Source of the DNA: Paracoccus marinaquae
GTDB taxonomy: Bacteria > Pseudomonadota > Alphaproteobacteria > Rhodobacterales > Rhodobacteraceae
DNA length: 42,946 nt
Direction of reading: 5' to 3'
Assembly (NCBI RefSeq): GCF_018860165.1
Contig: NZ_JAHKNG010000033.1
Location: 1 to 42,946 of the forward strand
Of this stretch, positions 16,971 through 26,172 are shown one piece after another. Position numbers and translations under genes: made by a program. The first letter of the stretch is position 1, and every line of letters begins with the position of its first letter. Under the pieces are notes generated by a model, which saw only the letters and a list, made by a program, of their open reading frames with translations, was not told the DNA's origin and ran no database searches.

Positions 16971-18305
16971 ATGACGGATAGAAACAAGGTCGTCTGGTCC
17001 GAAGGACTGTACCTGCGGACCCAGCATCTGCAACAGCAGGACCGGCATCTGGGCTGGCTGGTGCGGCAGGCCCTGAGGGCCACGCCGCTGCAAAGCTTTG
17101 GCTTTACCGCCCTGCAGCTTGACGCGGCGGCGCTGGATGCGGGGCAGGTCGCCTTGCAGGTCGCCGATGGGGTCATGCCCGATGGCACAGTCTTTTCGGC
17201 GACCGAGACCTGCCTGCCGGTCGATCCGGTGGCCGTCACGGCCAGGACCGAAGCAGGGCTGGTTCATCTTGCAATCCCGTCCGAAACCTCCGGCGGGGCC
17301 GAAATCGACCCAGCCCATCAGGATCCTTCGGGGATGCGCTATCGCGGAGAGTTCACGACTGTCCGCGATTCCATCGTCGGTGGCGCCGAACCCAGCGAAA
17401 TCGAGATCGCCCGACTGGCCCCAAAACTGCTGCTGCCGGGGCAGGAAACACAGGGCTATACGACGCTGCCGCTGGCCCGCCTGACCGGGCTGACTGCCGA
17501 AGGTGCGGTTGCGCTGGATGAGGGGTTTTTGGTTCCCTCACTGATCATCGGCGCGGTGCCCTGGTATGGGCAGTTGCTGAAAGAACTGGTCACGGGGCTG
17601 GACCGGATCGCCGATGCGCATGGCTCGATGGTTCTGGGCGGCGCGGGTGCCTCAATGGAAAACCTGCTGATCCTTGAACTGGCCAACCGCGCCCGGCCAA
17701 GGATCGCACATCTGCTGGCCCAGAACGATTGCCACCCTTCGGATCTGATATGCGAACTGGCCGGGCTGGCCGGACAGATGGCGACCTATGGCGCCTCGTC
17801 GCGGCGGATGACCGAACTGCCGGTCTATGACCATGGCGATCCGCAGGCGGCCTATGCGGCGCTGGCCGACACATTGCGTTCGCTGATGCTGTCGCTGCGC
17901 CATGTCGAGCCGAAGTCCCGCGCGCTTCTGGTTTCGCGCCATTCCGAGAATATCTGGACCGTCCGCATCGACAATCCCCAGATCATCAAGTCCAGCCGGA
18001 TCGTCCTGCGCATCGGCGGCGACATGTCCGAGGCGATGATGCGCAAGATCTTCGTCGATCAGGCGACGGTGGGTGCGGCGGGCGATTTCGACAAGCTGTG
18101 GAAATCCAAGTTGCCCGGAATTGCCCTGAAGCCGCTGAATTCGCAGCCGCGCGAGATTCCCTATGACGGCGACCGGCTGTGTCTGGAACTGGATCGCGGG
18201 TCCGACCATTACGCCGCGCTGGCCGACGCGCCGGGCTTCGTTCTGGGCGTGGCCGGCAAGCTGGATCGCGAACCGGAGATCGATTGTTACGCGGTGAACC
18301 GATAG
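16971..18305 (+). CDS. tssK: TssK, T6SS baseplate to membrane-complex adaptor
   Basis: 444 residues, normal length. The start is diagnostic (NKVVWSEGLYLRTQHLQQQDRHL), with SFGFTALQLDAAALDAGQV, PLARLTGLTAEGAVALDEGFLVPSL and ILELANRARPRIAHLLAQ downstream, and a C-terminal part with LCLELDRGSDHYAAL. TssK trimers connect the baseplate wedges to TssL and TssM. tssL starts seven bases after its stop. Confidence 0.95.
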   Translation: MTDRNKVVWSEGLYLRTQHLQQQDRHLGWLVRQALRATPLQSFGFTALQLDAAALDAGQVALQVADGVMPDGTVFSATETCLPVDPVAVTARTEAGLVHLAIPSETSGGAEIDPAHQDPSGMRYRGEFTTVRDSIVGGAEPSEIEIARLAPKLLLPGQETQGYTTLPLARLTGLTAEGAVALDEGFLVPSLIIGAVPWYGQLLKELVTGLDRIADAHGSMVLGGAGASMENLLILELANRARPRIAHLLAQNDCHPSDLICELAGLAGQMATYGASSRRMTELPVYDHGDPQAAYAALADTLRSLMLSLRHVEPKSRALLVSRHSENIWTVRIDNPQIIKSSRIVLRIGGDMSEAMMRKIFVDQATVGAAGDFDKLWKSKLPGIALKPLNSQPREIPYDGDRLCLELDRGSDHYAALADAPGFVLGVAGKLDREPEIDCYAVNR

Positions 18306-18312
18306 GACCGAC

Positions 18313-19650
18313 ATGACCAACGAGGATCCTTTTGGGCTGGATGACAATGCCGGGCGCACGCGGGTCCGCCCGAGGCGCACGGGCGATGCGCGGCCCTCGG
18401 CGGCGCCGGACATCGCCCGTACCGCGCCGCTGAAGGCGGCACGCGCCAGCGACAACCCAATGGTCCGCGCCTTTGCGGCGCTTCTGGGCATTGCGCCCGA
18501 ATTGCAGCGCGCCGTCGCCCCCGACAACCCCGATGTCCTGCGCACGAGGTTGCAGGACAACCTCACCCACGCCCGCGATGCGGCGGTGTCGATGGGCGTG
18601 CCGCTGACCCGCGCCGATCAGGGCGCGTGGTTCGTGGGCGCGCTGCTGGATGATGTGGCGATCAACACGCCATGGGGCGGGTCCAGCGGCTGGCCACGCC
18701 AGCCCATCGTCGCCGCGATGTATGGCAATGTCGATTCCGGCGAGCGGTTCTTTGATCTGGCCGAGGAACTCCTGCGCTATCCCGAACGCGATCCGCAATT
18801 GCTGGAACTGGTGTTTCTGTGCCTGTCGCTTGGCTTTCGCGGCAAGCACCGGATCGGTGCTGCTGCGGGCGAGGCCGAGATCGCCGGTCTGCGCGCCCAG
18901 ATGGCCCGGGTGATGCATGACCGGGATGCCGCCGATGCGCCCTTGTCGCCCAACTGGCAGGGTGTGGCGGCCGAGGACGAGGAGCGCAGGTTCATCGTCC
19001 CGATCTGGTCACTGGGGCTGATGGCCATTGCCCTGATCACGGCGATCTATGTCGGCCTCTCCGTCCGCCTGTCGGATCGCGGCGAGGATCTGTTCACCCT
19101 GGCCGGGGTCCTGCCGCCGCCCGAAAGGACCGCGATTTTCCGCCCCGTGATCGAAACGGTGGAACAGCCGCAGATGGTGGCCAATCCCCTGCTGTTTGAA
19201 CTGCTGCCGCTCTTTGCCGAAGCGGCGCCCGAGAATACTGCAGGTGCCTTGACCGGGCGCGAGGACGTGTCCATCGCAGTCGTCGTCGTGCAGGCCAGCG
19301 ACCCCGAGGTCTTTCGCTCGGCCAAGGCGGATATCAATGACATCTATGGGCCGCTGGTCGGATCGGTTGCGGCGGTCATCAAGGACAATGCCGAACTGAT
19401 CGGTTCGGTGCGTGTGGTCGGTCATACCGACAGCATCCCCGTCCAGACATCGAACCCGTTCCACTCCAACCAAGGCCTCAGCGAAGCCCGCGCCAAGACC
19501 ATTGCCGACATGCTGGTCGCGGCGGGCGTACCGGCCGGGCTGGTCGCCTCGGAAGGCAAGGCCGCGACCGAACCCATCGCCGATAATGGCACACGCGAGG
19601 GCCGGGCCCGCAACCGCCGGGTCGAGATCATCCTGCAGAAGAAAGTCTAG
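18313..19650 (+). CDS. tssL: TssL (DotU family) with C-terminal OmpA peptidoglycan-binding domain
   Basis: 445 residues. A cytoplasmic DotU domain (about 45-215) has ALLDDVAINTPWGG, FFDLAEELLRYPERDPQLLELVFLCLSLGFRGKHR. One transmembrane helix at about 227-249 leads to a periplasmic OmpA-like domain (about 315-445) with VVGHTDSIPV, LSEARAKTIADMLVAAGV and GRARNRRVEIIL, the peptidoglycan-binding pattern. This fused 'extended' TssL anchors the complex to the cell wall without a separate TagL. tssM starts three bases after the stop. Confidence 0.95.
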   Translation: MTNEDPFGLDDNAGRTRVRPRRTGDARPSAAPDIARTAPLKAARASDNPMVRAFAALLGIAPELQRAVAPDNPDVLRTRLQDNLTHARDAAVSMGVPLTRADQGAWFVGALLDDVAINTPWGGSSGWPRQPIVAAMYGNVDSGERFFDLAEELLRYPERDPQLLELVFLCLSLGFRGKHRIGAAAGEAEIAGLRAQMARVMHDRDAADAPLSPNWQGVAAEDEERRFIVPIWSLGLMAIALITAIYVGLSVRLSDRGEDLFTLAGVLPPPERTAIFRPVIETVEQPQMVANPLLFELLPLFAEAAPENTAGALTGREDVSIAVVVVQASDPEVFRSAKADINDIYGPLVGSVAAVIKDNAELIGSVRVVGHTDSIPVQTSNPFHSNQGLSEARAKTIADMLVAAGVPAGLVASEGKAATEPIADNGTREGRARNRRVEIILQKKV

Positions 19651-19653
19651 GCG

Positions 19654-22600
19654 ATGACGGTGCTCAAGAAGATCTTCGGCTTCCTGTTCTCGCGGTGTCT
19701 CTGGACGCTGATCGGGGTCGCGATCCTCTGCGTGCTGATCTGGCTCTATGGCCCGCTGATCTCTTTCGGCGCCATGCAGCCGCTGGCCTCGGACCTGACC
19801 AGGATCGTCGTGATCGGTGTGATCATCATCCTGTGGCTTCTGTCGATGCTGATCCGCCAGATGCGCGCGGCAAAGGCCAATCGCGTCTTCGTGCAGGAAC
19901 TGGCCGCCCCGCCGCCCGAGGTCAGACGCGGGCCGGGCGAGGAAAATCTGGCCGAGGTACAGGCGAAATTCCAGGGCGTTCTGGAACAGATGAAGCGGTC
20001 CAAGCTGGGCAGCCGCAAGTTCCTGCGCGACATGCCGTGGTATGTCATCATCGGCCCCCCCGGCACCGGCAAGACCACGGCCCTGCGCCAGTCGGGGCTG
20101 CATTTCCCGATCGACCTTTCCGACGACCTGAAAGGCGTCGGCGGCACCCGCAATTGCGACTGGTTCTTTACCGAGGATGCAGTCCTGATCGACACCGCCG
20201 GGCGCTATGTAGAGCAGCAATCCGACCCCGAAGTCGATGCGGCCGAGTGGAAGGGCTTTATGGATCTGCTAGTCAAGCATCGTGGGCGAAGGGCGCTGAA
20301 CGGCGTGATCCTGACGCTGTCGGTGCAGGAACTGGCGGGCGACGATGCCTCGATCCGCGAACATGGGCGCGAGATCAGAAAGCGGCTGGCCGAATTGCGC
20401 GAACAGACCGGGCTGAAACTGCCGGTCTATCTGATGATCACCAAGGCCGATCTGATCCCGGGCTTCGAGGAATTCTTCGGCGATCTGAATTCGCGCGAAC
20501 GCGAACAGGTCTGGGGCGCGACCCTTGGCACCGCCGACCGTGTGGACGGGCTGACCGTCGAGCGCGAGATGCAGGGATTGCAGGCGGCGCTGGAAAACCG
20601 GCTGGTCGACCGCATCGCCGATGACCTGCCCCTGCCACAGCGCGCCGCGATCTTCCGCTTTCCCTCGCAACTGGACCAGTTGACCGGCCCGCTGAAAGTG
20701 CTGATCGATGCCGCCTTCGGCGAAAGCCGTTACGAGGAAAGTCCCTGGCTGCGCGGTATCTACCTGACATCGGCCACGCAGGAAGGATCGCCCATCGATC
20801 AGATGATCGTCGGCATCGCCGGGTCGCTGGGCCTGTCCGCCCCGCCGCCCGAGCAACGCCGCCATGGCGACAAGCGCAGTTTCTTCCTGCGCAACCTGCT
20901 GACCGACCTCATCTTCCCCGAGGCCGGTCTTGGCCGTTTCGACCCCCGCGCCGAGGAGCGCCGTCGCTGGCTGTGGCGTGGCGCGCTGGCGGCCTCGGCA
21001 GCCTCGGTCGTACTGCTGGGGACGTTGTTCCTGTTCTCCTATCTGCGCTGGAACGGCGCGCTTGGCGATCAGGAACGTCAGCTTGCCGACCTGAATGCGC
21101 GACTGGCCAATGTTGCCGCGCGCGAGGCACCGACCGATCCGCTGGACCTGAATCTTGCGCTGGATGCGGCGAATGCGACCGCGCTGGCCCAGACACCCGC
21201 CCCCGACGATACCCTGACGATGGCCGGACCCGGTGCCGCGCCCGAACTGGAACAGATTCACACCATCGCCTATGACCGGACGCTGCGGAACATCCTTGAG
21301 CCGCGGATGGTTGCCATGGTCGAGGCGACGATGTGGCGCCACAGCCGCGACCCCGATTTCCTGCTGGACGCGCTGAAGGCCTATCAGATGCTGACCGGAC
21401 AGGCGCCCTATGATGCCGAATTCCTGGGCGTCTGGTGGCAGACGGCACTGCCGGAATATGCCCCGATCGACCCCTTCCCGACCGAGGAGAGCGTTGACCA
21501 CCAGCTTGCCGCGCTGGACCGGATGCGGTCCGAGGAGTCGAAGATCGAACCCGATCCGCAACTGTTGTCGGTCGCGCTGCAAAGCATCTGCACGATCCCG
21601 CTGGCGGTCAGGGCCTATCGCAGCCTGCGCTCGGACCCCGCCGTGGCCGGGCTGCCGGAATGGGTTCCCGCCGAGGAGACCGGCCCGAACGGCGCCCGTG
21701 TCCTGACCCGGCTGTCGGAGAAATCCCTGCGCGCGGGTCTGCCCGGTGCCTTCACCTATGACGGATTTCACAACACCGTCCTGCCGCTGGTGCCCGAGGT
21801 CGCGGCGCAGGCCGCCCTGGACCGCGCCGTCTTTGCCGGTGGCTGCAATGAAAGCGCCGAGGCCTCCGAGGACACGCTGGAGGCCGATATCCTCAAGCTT
21901 TATTACGACGATTTCATTGCGCAATGGGACGGATTCCTGCGCGATATCCGGCTGACTCCGATCGGCGATCTGGCTGCGGCGCAGGCCAATCTGAAGGATC
22001 TGTCATCCGCCGACAGCGCCCTGAAGCGGCTCCTGGATTCGGTCGTGGCCGAAACCGATCTGGCCCGGCCGGTCGAGGAAGAAGGCGGCGGCGACAATGC
22101 GGCGGCGCAAAAGGCCGGCATGAAGGCCGCCTCGAAACTGGGCAAGCTGGGCAAACTGGTCAAGACCGGGGCGAAGATCGCCCGGAAGACCGGCGGCGGC
22201 GCCGATGCCGAGCCGCCACCGCCGCCGGGCAAACCGGTCTCGGACCATTTCCTCGCGATCCGCGGCACCGTGCAGGAGGTGGATGGCCAGCCGCCCTTGC
22301 TGGGTGATGCCGTGGCCGCGCTGACGGCGCTGTCGAATGAATTGCAGACGGTCGCCGCCAGCCCCGATCCGCAATCGGCGCTGCTGGCGCGGGGCGGTCT
22401 GCCGCAACTGACAGGTGCCATCGCCAATGAGGCCGCACGCCTGCCTGACCCGATCGACAAATGGGTCGCAGGCATCGCCGGCGATACGATCAGCGTCACG
22501 CGCGAGGCGGTCATCGCCCAGTTGAATGCACGCTGGCGGGCCGATGTGCTGCCCTTCTGCCGATCGGCGACCGGCGGGCGCTATCCCTTCGACCAGGCCT

Positions 22601-23205
22601 CGGCCATAGACGTGAACACACAGGATTTCCAGCGCCTGTTCGGGCCGGGCGGCCTGATCGACACCTTCACCAACGACAATCTGGCAGCCTATGTCGACAA
22701 CACCGTCAGGCCATGGCAATGGCGGGCCGATTTCGGTCTGGATGCCGGTTTGCTGGCGCCCTTCCAGCGCGCCCGTTCCATGCGCGACGCGCTGTTCCCC
22801 GGCGGCTCGGGGCCGGTCATGGCATTCACCCTTCAGGCCACCGACTTGTCGGCCAATGCCAGCCGGGTGACGCTGAACGTCGATGGGCAGGTGCTGACCT
22901 ATTTCAACGCCGCAACCCGACCCGAGCCGATGACTTGGCCGGGCCGCGACGGAACGAACATGATCACGCTCAGCTTTGCGCCGGTCGATGGCGCGGCAGA
23001 GATCATCACCTCGCAAAGCGGCAGCTGGGCCTTTCTGCGGCTGATCCGCGGCGGCGCGCTGTCGAAGACCGCGCAGCCCGATGTCTTCGCCCTGCGACTG
23101 TCGGCGCGCGGCTTTTCCTCCAGCTTCGATCTGCGCGCCAATTCGGTCGAGAACCCCTTTGATCTGACCATGTTCTCAGGCTTCAACTGCCCGGTCGGGT
23201 TCTGA
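19654..23205 (+). CDS. tssM: TssM (IcmF), inner-membrane T6SS core protein
   Basis: 1183 residues. Two N-terminal membrane helices (about 15-35 and 50-67), then a cytoplasmic ATPase-like domain with Walker A GPPGTGKTT (134-142), DTAGRYV and TKADLIPGF, a third helix near 437-458, and a large periplasmic part ending in the TssJ-binding C-terminal domain (GRYPFDQAS, TWPGRDGTN, FSGFNCPVGF). A lysine-rich, low-complexity insert with a run of prolines lies at about 806-862. TssM links inner and outer membrane in the TssJLM complex. Only three bases separate it from tssL and three from tagF. Confidence 0.95.
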   Translation: MTVLKKIFGFLFSRCLWTLIGVAILCVLIWLYGPLISFGAMQPLASDLTRIVVIGVIIILWLLSMLIRQMRAAKANRVFVQELAAPPPEVRRGPGEENLAEVQAKFQGVLEQMKRSKLGSRKFLRDMPWYVIIGPPGTGKTTALRQSGLHFPIDLSDDLKGVGGTRNCDWFFTEDAVLIDTAGRYVEQQSDPEVDAAEWKGFMDLLVKHRGRRALNGVILTLSVQELAGDDASIREHGREIRKRLAELREQTGLKLPVYLMITKADLIPGFEEFFGDLNSREREQVWGATLGTADRVDGLTVEREMQGLQAALENRLVDRIADDLPLPQRAAIFRFPSQLDQLTGPLKVLIDAAFGESRYEESPWLRGIYLTSATQEGSPIDQMIVGIAGSLGLSAPPPEQRRHGDKRSFFLRNLLTDLIFPEAGLGRFDPRAEERRRWLWRGALAASAASVVLLGTLFLFSYLRWNGALGDQERQLADLNARLANVAAREAPTDPLDLNLALDAANATALAQTPAPDDTLTMAGPGAAPELEQIHTIAYDRTLRNILEPRMVAMVEATMWRHSRDPDFLLDALKAYQMLTGQAPYDAEFLGVWWQTALPEYAPIDPFPTEESVDHQLAALDRMRSEESKIEPDPQLLSVALQSICTIPLAVRAYRSLRSDPAVAGLPEWVPAEETGPNGARVLTRLSEKSLRAGLPGAFTYDGFHNTVLPLVPEVAAQAALDRAVFAGGCNESAEASEDTLEADILKLYYDDFIAQWDGFLRDIRLTPIGDLAAAQANLKDLSSADSALKRLLDSVVAETDLARPVEEEGGGDNAAAQKAGMKAASKLGKLGKLVKTGAKIARKTGGGADAEPPPPPGKPVSDHFLAIRGTVQEVDGQPPLLGDAVAALTALSNELQTVAASPDPQSALLARGGLPQLTGAIANEAARLPDPIDKWVAGIAGDTISVTREAVIAQLNARWRADVLPFCRSATGGRYPFDQASAIDVNTQDFQRLFGPGGLIDTFTNDNLAAYVDNTVRPWQWRADFGLDAGLLAPFQRARSMRDALFPGGSGPVMAFTLQATDLSANASRVTLNVDGQVLTYFNAATRPEPMTWPGRDGTNMITLSFAPVDGAAEIITSQSGSWAFLRLIRGGALSKTAQPDVFALRLSARGFSSSFDLRANSVENPFDLTMFSGFNCPVGF

Positions 23206-23208
23206 CCA

Positions 23209-23685
23209 ATGGCGACAGGCTTCTTCGGCAAGCTGCCCCTGCGCGGCGATTTCGTGACAAGGGGCCTGCCGTCGGGCGCCCGCGCGGTGGTGGATCGCTG
23301 GCTGACGGGCATTCTGGCGCCGTTGGCCCGGCTGCCCGAGGCATGGCCCGAGGATGGATTGCGCGGCCTGATCACCCACGGAGAGGGCGTGCTGGCGTTG
23401 CTGATCCTGCCAAGCCGCGACAAGTCGGGCCGTGCATTTCCGTTGGCCGCCGTGTCGTGGGTTCCTCAAACCGGACAGGCGCAGGTGGATGCCTGGGCCG
23501 ATCAGATCCTGCCCGCTTTGAGGCGCGCCAGCCGAGGCGATCTGGATGCCGACGATCTGTTCGCCCTGCTGGAGCGCCAGCAACCGCCCGCAGACGGGAC
23601 GGCGCCGAGCCCGCCTCTGATCTGGGCAAAGGGCCTGTCGCCGGTGGACCCGGCCGCCTTTCTGCAACAGATGGACCAGAACTGA
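23209..23685 (+). CDS. tagF: TagF, T6SS post-translational regulator
   Basis: 158 residues beginning ATGFFGKLPLRGDFVTRGLP, the diagnostic TagF start, followed by VVDRWLTGIL, LLILPSRDKSGRAFPLAAV and WADQILPALRRA. It is a single-domain form; in some alphaproteobacteria TagF is fused to the PP2C phosphatase, which is a separate gene here (29508-30272). TagF represses T6SS assembly independent of or through the FHA protein in studied systems. It ends within the inverted repeat shared with vgrG. Confidence 0.92.
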   Translation: MATGFFGKLPLRGDFVTRGLPSGARAVVDRWLTGILAPLARLPEAWPEDGLRGLITHGEGVLALLILPSRDKSGRAFPLAAVSWVPQTGQAQVDAWADQILPALRRASRGDLDADDLFALLERQQPPADGTAPSPPLIWAKGLSPVDPAAFLQQMDQN

Positions 23686-23705
23686 CGCGCCGCCTCAGTT
23701 CTGGT
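23675..23705. terminator. Bidirectional inverted repeat at the tagF/vgrG convergent junction
   Basis: ACCAGAACTGA (23675-23685) and TCAGTTCTGGT (23695-23705) form a perfect 11-bp inverted repeat around the 9-base spacer CGCGCCGCC. The arms are the last codons and stop codons of tagF and of vgrG, whose products both end in Gln-Asn. The hairpin would stop or stabilise transcripts in both directions; no T-run is present, so termination is inferred. Confidence 0.5.
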
Positions 23706-26079
23706 TGATCTTGCTGCCCTTGATCGTGACATCACTGTCGGCCTTGACGTTGATCTTGCCGGATCCCTTGGTGGTGATGTCCTTGCCTTCGATGGTGATC
23801 GTGCCGTCCTTTTTCATCGCGATGGCGGCGCTGCCGCATTTCAGGACAATGCTGTCGCCCGCCTCGATCAAGATGCTCTTGCCCGCCTTCACGGCAAGAT
23901 CCTCGCCAATGGATTCGCTGGCCGATTTGCCGATGGTGATGGTGCTGTTCTCGCCCACGTTCAGCGTGCTGTTCTTGCCCACATCAAGCGAACGGTCGCT
24001 GCCGACGCTGATGGTCTGGTTCGAGCCTACGGTCCAGCCGTCGTCGTCGGCGATCACATGCTGCTGCTCGGCGCCCACGGTCACGGCCCGCGCCGCCCCG
24101 ATCGTATTGGTCTGGGCGGCACCGACCACGCGGGTCTCGGCCGCGCCGACCGTGTCGCTGCGGGCAATGCCGACAACGATCGTCTGGTTCGAGCCCACGC
24201 TCTGGCTGTGATTGACCCCGATGGTCTCGGTCGAGTTGCTGCCGACCGAGATCGTCTCGTTGGTGCCGACTGTCAGAGACCGGTTATTGCCGACTGTTTC
24301 ATCGTCGTTGTTGCCAATGCTGACGGTGCGGTTGACGCCGACCGTGGTCGATTTGTTGTTATCGACCGATTCCGTCCGGTCATGGCCGACCCATTGCGTC
24401 GCGTCGCGGACGACCTCTTCGGAAAAGTCATTGCCGATATGGCGGGATTCGTTGTTCTTGACCAGTTCGTTATGGTCCTTCTCGGCCTGAAAATAGACCT
24501 CTTCGCTGCCCTTCTTGTCCTCGAAGCGCAATTCGTTCCAGCCGCCGCCGCCGGGGCTGGAATTGGACTTCCAGCCCGATTGCGTGGCACTGCCCGGCAG
24601 GGCATAGGGCGGCATCTGTTCGGCATTATAGACCCGGCCGGTGATGATCGGCTGATCGGGATCGCCTTCCAGAAAATCGACGATGACCTCCTGCCCGATG
24701 CGCGGGATCTGGATGAAGCCCCAGCCCGATCCGGCCCAGGCCGAGCTGACGCGGATGAAGCAGGTGGTGTTCTCGTCCCGCTGACCCTTGCGGTCCCAGT
24801 GGAACTGCACCTTCACCCGGCTGTATTTGTCGGTATAGATTTCCTCGCCGCCGGGACCGACGACCACCGCAGTCTGCGGCCCCTTCATGATCGGCCGGGG
24901 TGTCAGGCGCGACGGCTGATAGGTCGTCGATATCGGCACCAGCGTATAGAGCGCCGAGAACCCGCCCCCCTGCGCCTCGCGCGCAAGATTGGCCTGCATC
25001 GACAGGCTTTGGCCGGCTGGCTGTTCGGTGCCGCGCGTCCGTGTGCGAAGGCGCAGGCCGCGAATGTCGTATTCGACCCTCTCGACCGCATAGGTATCAT
25101 TCTCGCTTTCGCGCGGAGATTCTTTCAGCGCGAAGATATTGCCCGAAGCGGGTCCCGGCGCCGTCGACAGCGCGGTGATCACATGCGCATGAGACTGATC
25201 TTCCTGATTGCGAAGCTTGGACAAAGCGTCGCCGCGCCCAAGCTCGACATAGTTCCCCGGATAGCTGTAGCGCGCGCGGTCGCTGTGGTTGAGCGTGTTC
25301 TGGAACCGGGCCGTCAGGTCCGCCGATGGTTTCTCGAAATCGTAATCGCACAGATCGTGGCTGCCGGAAACGATGCTGTCCAGCCGGCTGAACCCCGCGA
25401 TCACGCCGATTCCCGAGGCATGGCCGGTCCGGCTTTCCCGAAGTTTCAGCGCATCATATTCCGGGGCTGGTTCCAGCAGGTCCAGATTGTCGCTGAGAAC
25501 CAGCGTGTGCTTGTCCTCTTCGAAGCGGAAATAGTAGAAGATGCCCTCATGTTCCAGCAGCCGCTGGACGAAATCGAGGTCGCTTTCGCCATATTGAACG
25601 CAATATTCGCGCGGCGGCGGCTTGCGGTTCAAATCCCACAGATAGTCCGAGCAGCCGTGCTGATCCAGCACTTCGCTGACAATGTCGATGACCGTCATCT
25701 GCTGGAAGATTCGATTGTCGGTCGCCTTGCCAAGCAGCCAGAGCCGGGGCCGGACAATCAGGTGATAAAGCCAATGCCCCTCGTCATCCGAGCCGGCAAA
25801 CCGGAAGCCGTCGACGATTCCGTGGAAGAAGCGCGGCCTCTCCGGTCTGTTGGGATCTGCGTGCAGGGTCAGGCTGAGCGGCTGGCCCAGAAGATCATCC
25901 GCGCTGATGTCGGGTGATCCGCTGATCGCGCTGATATCGAACTCGAAACAACGGCTGAGGGAATCATGGCCGCGCATCGCCATGAAAACCAGCCCCTTGA
26001 AATCCACCATCTGCGTTGAATCCAGCGCCTCCTCGGTCGGCAGAGGGGTCTTCAGCAGGGCGAAGGTTTCGATTGGCAC
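23695..26079 (-). CDS. vgrG: VgrG (TssI), T6SS spike protein
   Basis: 794 residues from a GTG at 26079 with AAGGAA upstream. The gp27-like part has DLLGQPLSLTL, FHGIVDGFRFAG, YHLIVRPRLWLLGKATDNRIFQ, CVQYGESDLDFVQRLLEHEGIFYYF; the gp5 OB part includes YTDKYSRVKVQFHWDRKGQ, VSSAWAGSGWGFIQIPRIGQEVIVDFLEGDPDQPIITGRVYN. A long needle (about 560-790) is made of short VG-N repeats and ends KGSKINQN, with no extra effector domain. Cargo is therefore likely the DUF4150 protein at 2000-2824. Last gene of the pppA-M15-fusion-vgrG operon, with a possible promoter of its own. Confidence 0.96.
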   Translation of the reverse strand: MPIETFALLKTPLPTEEALDSTQMVDFKGLVFMAMRGHDSLSRCFEFDISAISGSPDISADDLLGQPLSLTLHADPNRPERPRFFHGIVDGFRFAGSDDEGHWLYHLIVRPRLWLLGKATDNRIFQQMTVIDIVSEVLDQHGCSDYLWDLNRKPPPREYCVQYGESDLDFVQRLLEHEGIFYYFRFEEDKHTLVLSDNLDLLEPAPEYDALKLRESRTGHASGIGVIAGFSRLDSIVSGSHDLCDYDFEKPSADLTARFQNTLNHSDRARYSYPGNYVELGRGDALSKLRNQEDQSHAHVITALSTAPGPASGNIFALKESPRESENDTYAVERVEYDIRGLRLRTRTRGTEQPAGQSLSMQANLAREAQGGGFSALYTLVPISTTYQPSRLTPRPIMKGPQTAVVVGPGGEEIYTDKYSRVKVQFHWDRKGQRDENTTCFIRVSSAWAGSGWGFIQIPRIGQEVIVDFLEGDPDQPIITGRVYNAEQMPPYALPGSATQSGWKSNSSPGGGGWNELRFEDKKGSEEVYFQAEKDHNELVKNNESRHIGNDFSEEVVRDATQWVGHDRTESVDNNKSTTVGVNRTVSIGNNDDETVGNNRSLTVGTNETISVGSNSTETIGVNHSQSVGSNQTIVVGIARSDTVGAAETRVVGAAQTNTIGAARAVTVGAEQQHVIADDDGWTVGSNQTISVGSDRSLDVGKNSTLNVGENSTITIGKSASESIGEDLAVKAGKSILIEAGDSIVLKCGSAAIAMKKDGTITIEGKDITTKGSGKINVKADSDVTIKGSKINQN

Positions 26080-26134
26080 GGCCGTTCCTTTCCAGAAAGT
26101 CGCAAGATATTCAGGCCCATATGTTTCCGGCTCG

Positions 26135-26163
26135 ATTATACAGCCGAATATGCAATTCGGGAA
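26135..26163 (-). promoter_or_regulatory. vgrG: Candidate vgrG promoter with overlapping dyad
   Basis: On the minus strand TATAAT (26140-26135) is a perfect -10 hexamer, and TTCCCG (26163-26158) stands 17 bases upstream as a weak -35. A dyad CCGAAT-ATGCA-ATTCGG (26144-26160) occupies the spacer and overlaps the -35 element, an arrangement suited to a repressor. It lies in the 93-base gap before vgrG, about 55 bases from its start. Confidence 0.42.
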
Positions 26164-26172
26164 ACGAGACGA

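Noticed and set aside
20269..21924. Minus-strand open frame opposite tssM
   Set aside because: Shadow of the TssM frame; no start signal or family match.
23900..24400. Possible CRISPR or satellite array
   Set aside because: The repetition follows codon periodicity and is explained by the VG-N protein repeats of the VgrG needle; there are no constant repeats with unique spacers.
24058..25917. Long plus-strand open frame opposite vgrG
   Set aside because: It lies entirely antisense to the unmistakable VgrG frame, has no family resemblance, and long antisense frames are expected in GC-rich DNA.
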